A stretch of 64,000 bases of DNA from Urechis unicinctus (taxonomy: Eukaryota; Annelida; Polychaeta; Xenopneusta; Urechidae), in contig CM067357.1 in the NCBI GenBank assembly GCA_034190875.2, positions 17,136,176 to 17,200,175 on the forward strand. The letters run 5' to 3'. Of this stretch, positions 57,421 through 64,000 are shown piece by piece (position 1 is the stretch's first letter; every line of letters starts with the position of its first letter). The position numbers were made by a program, and so were the translations under genes. Under the pieces are notes generated by a model that saw only the letters and a program-made list of their open reading frames with translations, had not been told where the DNA came from and made no database searches.

Positions 57421-59479
57421 TGCCATCATGACGACGACATGAGGAATACGTTTGGTGCTCGAACGCATCGTGCTAGTGCGTCGTCCTTGAGGAGCTACTC
57501 GTGGTAAAGAGCTTGTGGCGTGCGCGATAAGTGGCGTTCATATGTTCTATAACTTTTCGAAACTAATGTCCCAATAACGCAGAACAAACTTTCAAGCTCT
57601 CTTGTTAGCCACGTCATAATGCGCACATATGAATTATAATCATAGCGTCACCCATTCTTGAAAGCAAGACATAGTTCCAATATCGTCTTCCTCAGCAACA
57701 AAATGCACTGGAAATGACTGATTATCTTTTACAGGGACACAGTATGTGCACTATGCGCAATCAACCCTTTGATTTACCATGCACTAACCACATGATGATA
57801 TTTATGTGTACATCGCCTGGATGTTTATTGATGTTCCAATGGGTCTAGATTTACCCCAGGCTTAGTCGCATATGATGGTATACGTAACTGGGAAAACATA
57901 ATATTCAACACCGTCCTTAAATATATAGTAAATAGCTGCATTATGATATTTATTATAATACAACGATCATTGCGCTAACTGGTTACTGCATAATTAATCG
58001 TCATAACGGTGTCGTCTTCCCTACTAACTCTCAACCATTATATTTCTTGGCATCCCCTGATGTATCATGGTTTGTAATTTACATTTAAAAAATCGTTAGG
58101 AACTGCATTTATGTCCTAAAATGAGGTGGTCACGATCACTTACTGTGTCATCCAAATAGCGACCACGTTACAATCGAGAATAAGGCAATCACGTTTGTCA
58201 AGTTAGCAACTTACTCATGAGCACAAAAGCTACATATCGCGTGTTGCTTGCCAATATGGTGCAAGTACAAGATGTCACATACATTTATATGTATCTACAT
58301 TCATACTCATCAACATATATTTTTTCTCTTCCCGTTAGTCAAGCTCGAATCTACTTATGTATGTTAATGAGTTCAGAGTTCAGGTAACAATCAGAAGTGG
58401 TAGCGTTATAGGTCGAGCTTTCTTTCTGCTGTTCTGTTAAGAGAAGGCAGCTGTGATCTTAATGGCAACCGATTGTCAAATGCCCGTTGTACAGTGCTTA
58501 CGAAACTGTGGTCGTGTTTCCTTCCATAAGAGAGGACATCGCCTTGTTAAATGGAGTCTCTCACGCATGTGTTTAATGCAAATGATGCAGGTGACAATTC
58601 ATTGGATGTGGCAGAGTATGGCATCGATTACCAAACATGATTAGATGGACCGAGATGCCAGCAACTTGGATGTTGTAATTGAGAAGGTAGCTCGATAGAG
58701 GGGCTCATGTGTTGTTATGGTTATGCTTTTCTTACAAAAGAAAGGAATAACCCTCATGCACCTAGATATTCGACCACTATTTTTATAACCGCACTGGACA
58801 GTCTGGTAATCTGTAACTGCGTTCATAGATAGATTTAAAGATGTTGTATAGAAGTGAAGAATCTGTTGGTTGTGGCACGAAAACATTCCCTTCTCAAATA
58901 GTGCATTTACTTTAAAAAGAAATAGCATTCAATGGAACTAGATTACATGAGATTGAACAACATATCAACAGCAGTGATAAAGCAAGCAACGGAGACTCAC
59001 ACGTGAATGGGGGGATGTGTGTGTGTGGTGGAATGAATCAAGAGACAACGTCACCGTTTTGTCACTATATCTTCAATTTGCTACTTCTGATTGACTGTTA
59101 TGCACTTACAGAAAGCTTCCATAAAAACGAGAAAAATTACACCACTTCTGAGGCAAGCACCTGACATCCCAATGATTACGCTTTTACCCAGGACAATCTA
59201 TATGAGTCAACAGTGGATACCCACATACACATTCCAGATTATGCTGTTTAGACTGTAGTAACATATAGGAAATGTAATTGAGTATGATTAAACTCAGAGT
59301 ACAAACGATATGTGGCCAAACGTATAATCGTACGCGCACAATTAAGCGTATGCAAAATCCGATGCCATACACGTGAACTTATTTCTCCACCCAGTTTTAG
59401 TATTGCATACATAGTTAGCGCGTGAGCTGAAATCGCAGACACTAGAGGTTATGGAGTAGATCATATTTAACGGTAAGCT
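57421..59479. other. No supported gene
   Basis: Nothing recognisable. Short open frames only; the one at 58453-58644 is Met- and Cys-rich with no splice support. Confidence 0.4.
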
Positions 59480-59705
59480 CAATCCCCCGTGGGGGGGCAC
59501 TTGGCCCTATTCTGGATAGGGGTGTGCCGCGGAACCTCGAAAACCCGTACCCATCGTACAAGGTCAAAATGGCCAAAAGCATACCCCATCGTACAAGGCA
59601 TTATGCGAATGTATAACCTGTCGTACAGGTTGAAGCCTAAAAACATACCCCGTCGTACAAGTCAAGAGGCCGAAAAAAATCTACCTCGTTGCGCGGCTCA
59701 ATCCC
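59480..59705 (+). repeat. Dispersed repeat with conserved hairpin and TCGTACAAG motifs
   Basis: It starts CCCCGTGGGGGGGCACTTGG with a hairpin CCCTATtctggATAGGG nested in GGCAC/GTGCC, then CTCGAAAACCCGTACCCATC. Four TCGTACA motifs lie at 59554, 59589, 59621 and 59653 (spacing 35, 32, 32). It is the inverted partner of 28206-28440. It ends near GCGCGGCTCAATCCCAC. Confidence 0.75.
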
Positions 59706-60304
59706 ACTCATTGTAGCTGCATTCCATTGTGCGTACATGGTAACGGCACGTTGACGTCAACACATTAAATACATGTACACCAACTGCACTTAGACCCTAG
59801 CGCAGTAGATTAATGGCTTTGTTGTCAGCCTTATAGTTTCCGCAAATTCTCCGATCTGTCCGAGTACATAGTGTACATAGTGGTACATATCGTCACGCCA
59901 CACTGACGGGCCGCGGTTACAAATGACCCACGCTAGATACCAGTCAATATAAATAATGACTGTTTAAAAAATCAAATGAGTTAATAGTCATGTTTGTAGT
60001 TATGTGTTCGAAATTGGCACAAATGACACTCATTACTCGCCTATTCCACGCGACCAATCCATACAGAGAACGTTTCACGGTACACAACCACTTAACACAG
60101 TCAGAGCCATTTATTGGACACGGATGAGTGTATAAATCATTGATAAGTGGCTGAGGGATTCCCGATGAAGTTCGAGTTTACCCATTCATAGTAAATCGCC
60201 ACCTCTAATTGATTAGGCGGTGCTTCAAGAAATCAACTTTGCTCTATTTTGCTGACTGACGCCATTGATAAACAACCGAGAAGCTTTCACTTATAGAATG
60301 TCTT
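59706..60304. other. No supported gene
   Basis: No recognised feature. Confidence 0.4.
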
Positions 60305-60496
60305 CTAGATTACCTGGTTTCGACGATTAACAACGCCTTTGGAAACCACTTCAACAAAGTTGATAAAAGCAACCGCAGCTGAAAATGTATCAGTATCAAT
60401 TAATATCGGTGCGTTGTCTACCTCGAAAACCCATGGCCCAGAGGAATATTTGACTCCTGGATGAGCGATTTTTATGGCTGCTACTGATAACGGCAT
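60305..60496 (-). CDS. Candidate first coding exon, unidentified
   Basis: The minus-strand ATG opens MPLSVAAIKIAHPGVKYSSG, then PWVFEVDNAPILIDTDTFSA and NFVEVVSKGVVNRRNQ, ending at donor CAG|GTAATC (about 60314). The composition looks protein-like, but I recognise no family and found no partner exon. Confidence 0.3.
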   Translation of the reverse strand: MPLSVAAIKIAHPGVKYSSGPWVFEVDNAPILIDTDTFSAAVAFINFVEVVSKGVVNRRNQVI

Positions 60497-61689
60497 TTGA
60501 CATACATTTACTTTTCATGGTTAAGTACCTCTACAGAATAATGATAAAATCACTAGAAATTTCTGATATTTTGTGAATATATTATAGAAATGCAGGATCC
60601 ATCCAGTATTGGCATACAAAGTCGATGTCAACGGTGATGTCGAGAAAATAACTATTTCAAATCATAAGACTCATGCACTGTTTGTAAATTACATCGTGGT
60701 TCGATGAAGGAAATGCAGGATTTCGTATTTGCTTACAAAGTGTGCGGTGATGAGAAACCTGTACAGCATCAGAGGTGCTGAATCAATGATCTGCTGCGGT
60801 GAACAGCATTATCTCTTTCATGATCTGCATTCTCCTAAGAAGCAATCAAGAATAAACATGGCTCAAACTGGTTAGTTTGATATTTCAGAGAGGGGTCAAA
60901 CATAATCACCAGCACAAATTATCCGTAGAATCACTGTTGTCAAATGCAATAGTAATTTTGCGTTGTAAAGAATGTTATTTCTGCAGAAACGGACCAAGCA
61001 TCTTCGCGATTAGTGTCCACGCAACAGCCGCGCGGTGTTGCTTAGCGCAATTCTACAGTGTAAGAAAAATCGATGACGTCATATTCAAGTGCTAATTCTA
61101 TCTCGAGAATACCAAACTTACCCATGTATCGCATTTATTTATTACCGACGTTTTGCATATATAGTAATGAGTTCAATAATTAGCGCATGTTCTGTCGGTG
61201 GTAATTGAATCGCATTTTGTATGCTAATACTGCAGATAACCTACACTATCGACTGCAGATTGTTTACGTAGTCAAGTTAATCGAACCTTATATAATGGAG
61301 GTTTGTTTAACAGTGAGGACACCACTGTTACGTGCATTGCTGAATAAAGATTATATGATCATTGGAGGCAGTATTTGTACATAAATCCTGTTGTTAATGA
61401 TGTTATCACAACCGCGTATGTAACGTGTCATAGCAAATTGTCAGTTATGAATGATACTGATATACTAATGACACATTCATAATCTAACATCCTGTGGTCG
61501 CACGCATTACCCAGGATATTGGGACTTATTTCCACACATAACATAAAGACGGCGTCGGTCGATTAAGAAAACAGGACTACAATATTGTAGATGATATGCC
61601 AGCAATAAGTGAGAGCACAAACCTTATTGGTTATACCATCAACAAGGACCTCGAAGTTGCTTAATTCCCTGGTGGACGATAACTATGAG
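60497..61689. other. No supported gene
   Basis: Nothing recognised. The frame at 60877-61095 has no splice or homology support. Confidence 0.4.
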
Positions 61690-62045
61690 CCGTACACTTC
61701 ATATCACATATTTAGCGTTTGTAGGTCGAAGATTACCACACGCAGTACACTTTGTACCATATATGTGGCGTCTGTAGGTCGACGATTACTTTTATCCGCA
61801 CATGAGGCGTCTGTAGGTCGAATATGAATATTATCCATTCACTTCATACCTCAAACATGGCGTGTGTAGGTCGAATATGAATTTCATCCATACACTTCAT
61901 ACCTGGCGTCAGTAATTTAAATATGACTTCAATCCATATACTACCTTCCTCACATATGGTATTTGTTGGTTGAAGATCACTTTAATCCGCCAACTTCATC
62001 ACTGATTTACGGCGTTTGTTTCCGCGAAGTTTGATCCACACAAGA
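61690..62045. repeat. Degenerate ~53-bp tandem repeat
   Basis: A GGCGTCTGTAGGTCGA box recurs with a following ATTACTTTTATCCGCACACT-like segment and a CTTCATACCTCACATATG-like segment. GTAGGTCGA occurs at 61721, 61774, 61813 and 61866 (spacing 53, 39, 53). Weaker copies follow at about 61911, 61964 and 62013. About seven units, some shortened. Confidence 0.7.
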
Positions 62046-64000
62046 ATTATTCGGGTTAACACGTAAGTGTAGACTTATCTCCCCTTCAATTTTGATTCAA
62101 AGGGTAAAATATTTACAGCATATGTTTACATATCTACATCATCGTATGTTGCTGGAGAATATTGAGATACTGGAATCAGAATATTATATATATGTAATCT
62201 GCAAGTACATGTTATACATGTTCGCTCCTTGCTGGCGATTTGGAACAAAAACCCCATCAAATATATATTGCTAGCTGTCGAATTCAAAGCCAAATGTATC
62301 CTGATATTACATAGACGATATAGTTGACTTGTAAAGATGTCCCATGCTTTGTTATCGCTAACCTGGTGGCATTAACAACTATTTCACAGATATGTTTGAT
62401 GTATCATTAAAGTGTAAAACATTAAGGTAAACTGGAGGTTGTATCAATATATGAGCTGTTATAGTAGAGCCCGTTGTGCAAAATGTCAACATGCGTAGAT
62501 GATCGCTTCCGGTTTCAATGTGTAATGAAATGTCATTTAAAAACGTTAACTGTACAAATTTTGTACATTTAAGTTTTATTTTCCCGCAGAAAAACAAAAA
62601 GGAACACAACAATTGGTAGCTAATGAACTGCTTTACCAATAATATGAAGCGATCGCTTTATGTTTCAGGTATGCGCTCCTGAAGTAAAAGGTATTAAGTA
62701 TTTCTGCTGAGACTCATTTTGGAATCGAAATCACACCTTGTCACAGCTGCGTAACATGCAATGCATCACTTTCGGTGAGCAGGGCAGTTCGCGATCCTTA
62801 TTTCGTTGGTATTAGTTCAAGTATTTGCGGCAAAATGAGTTGCTTGAATGTGAAAGTGGTCATAACATTTATTTAGTATATTCAGAAGAGCATTGTTTCT
62901 AGTGATGTTATTTTTATGCTTAAATACCAGCTGGCGATATACTAATGATTGTTGTCATAAGAATATCCTCCAAATGGAATATCTGCAGTCAGGCAATTTA
63001 CCAGCTCTCTCATCCTATTTTTAAATATTCTGAAATTTCGCACATTACTCTTCCCCATTCTGTATCCGGTTCAGCCTGTGCTTTATCGAGCGACGATCAG
63101 TTGTTGTCGACATGACATATCCGTCCTTACATCACCCACTAGTTACTTGGTACAGTAGCTGTAATCCACTATGCAACAATCAGTTGACGTACCCCTCCTT
63201 GCAGCACCTACTTGTTACTTTGTACAGCATTGATAATCAACTGCCTGGCAGGACACTCTAGACTGCTTGCCAAGAGGCGATGCGTTCTTGCAAACCTGAC
63301 GTTCAATATGTACATCATTGATATTCACACTTCAGGAACAAGGTGTTGTTTTATCTAGTTCACGATTGTTAAATCCATCACCACATTCCGTCATAAAAAT
63401 ATTTGAATCTATATATAGCTTCCACGTGGACATCTGGTAAAATATGCAATATGCTATGTGACACCGATATCGAGTTTTAGCAATTGGTTTTTTTTTAATA
63501 AAGACAATTCTGAAAGAGTTGTGACATATAATGCTAACTGGTAGACCTAGTCAGTTATTGACAGCAGACGATTTGTAAACATACGCCTTTTAATAGATGT
63601 TATATCAAAGCCTCGAGCCAGTAATACATCCTTGTCTATTAGGGATCAATACCTCGTTTTCAAGAAAATTCTACGGGCATACATGACGTTGATATACTAA
63701 CGTATGTTAGCGAAATGCGATATTACGTGCAATGACGTGTACGGACTCACTGACGGGAAAGTTTACGCGCAGTGAATGAACCCTGTTGAAGCTGATAAGA
63801 GAATAACGGATTATGATCGATTGATTAATGATGGTTGTCGACAGAGCGTATATACCATGGATAATACTTGAGCACAAAGGCCATTCAATTAAGTGCCCTT
63901 TACTCAGGTAAACCACAAGTAATGTTTGATCTGATATGCGTCCTTTTATGGATGAGTACTTTGAAGTGACGGAGCAAACTCCCTGATGTATTTGTTATAT
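62046..64000. other. No supported gene
   Basis: A+T-rich sequence up to the window end. I see no exon, repeat or element that I can support. Confidence 0.4.

Overview
The window is eukaryotic and looks like a repeat-rich, intron-rich metazoan scaffold. The evidence is short exons with good GT/AG borders, TATA and AATAAA signals, Ty3/Gypsy elements, RNase H-bearing non-LTR retrotransposons (I/Nimb-like), tRNA-type SINEs, and hAT-like and pogo/Tigger-like DNA transposon remnants. A mollusc, perhaps a gastropod, is my best guess from the style of the SINEs and Gypsy elements; that is inference. There are no operons and no prokaryotic genes. Two 100-N assembly gaps sit at 24422-24521 and 53604-53703.

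Layout. 1-1.3 kb: the 3' end of a LINE (minus strand), a SINE, and a decayed exon; 385-1320 is an inverted duplicate of 33.2-34.2 kb. 1.4-5.9 kb: candidate host exons (an AT-hook-like RGRPKG exon, an OB-fold-like pair, a TATA-driven two-exon 47-aa gene) interleaved with a Gypsy element split in two. 7.4-9.5 kb: a broken Gypsy gag-pro-RT. 10.1 kb: SINE. 14.5-15.4 kb: TACA/CATA microsatellite. 16.3-18.6 kb: terminal exons of an unidentified gene. 18.77-22.69 kb: a 39-bp minisatellite running directly into a 172-bp satellite whose monomer is built of nested palindromes. 22.69-31.5 kb: a long, patchy inverted repeat with a Tigger-like transposase C-terminus in the right arm. 33-34.4 kb: SINEs, an unidentified exon and a hAT-like fragment.

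35.0-49.0 kb is the most striking part: a tandem array with a ~3.07-kb period. The first copy carries one LINE (X) and the last a diverged, intact LINE end (Y). All middle copies are Y-5'/X-3' hybrids that switch within a 172-bp identical window, the expected result of unequal exchange between two LINE insertions. 49.0-52.0 kb: a Gypsy with a single open 913-codon gag-pro-RT-RNase H frame and a 5' LTR, cut off before integrase where the LINE tail begins. 52.3-53.1 kb: the last two exons of an OB-fold-like gene (minus strand). 55.1-55.4 kb: a rhodopsin-family GPCR exon (TM6-TM7). The last 8 kb is mostly featureless apart from a tRNA-type SINE, a conserved-hairpin repeat shared with 28.2 kb, one candidate exon and a ~53-bp tandem repeat.

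Most of the sequence is mobile DNA and its rearranged products. Host coding content is small and fragmentary. Exon calls rest on splice sites and reading frame only, with no transcript evidence. All similarity statements are from recognition by eye.
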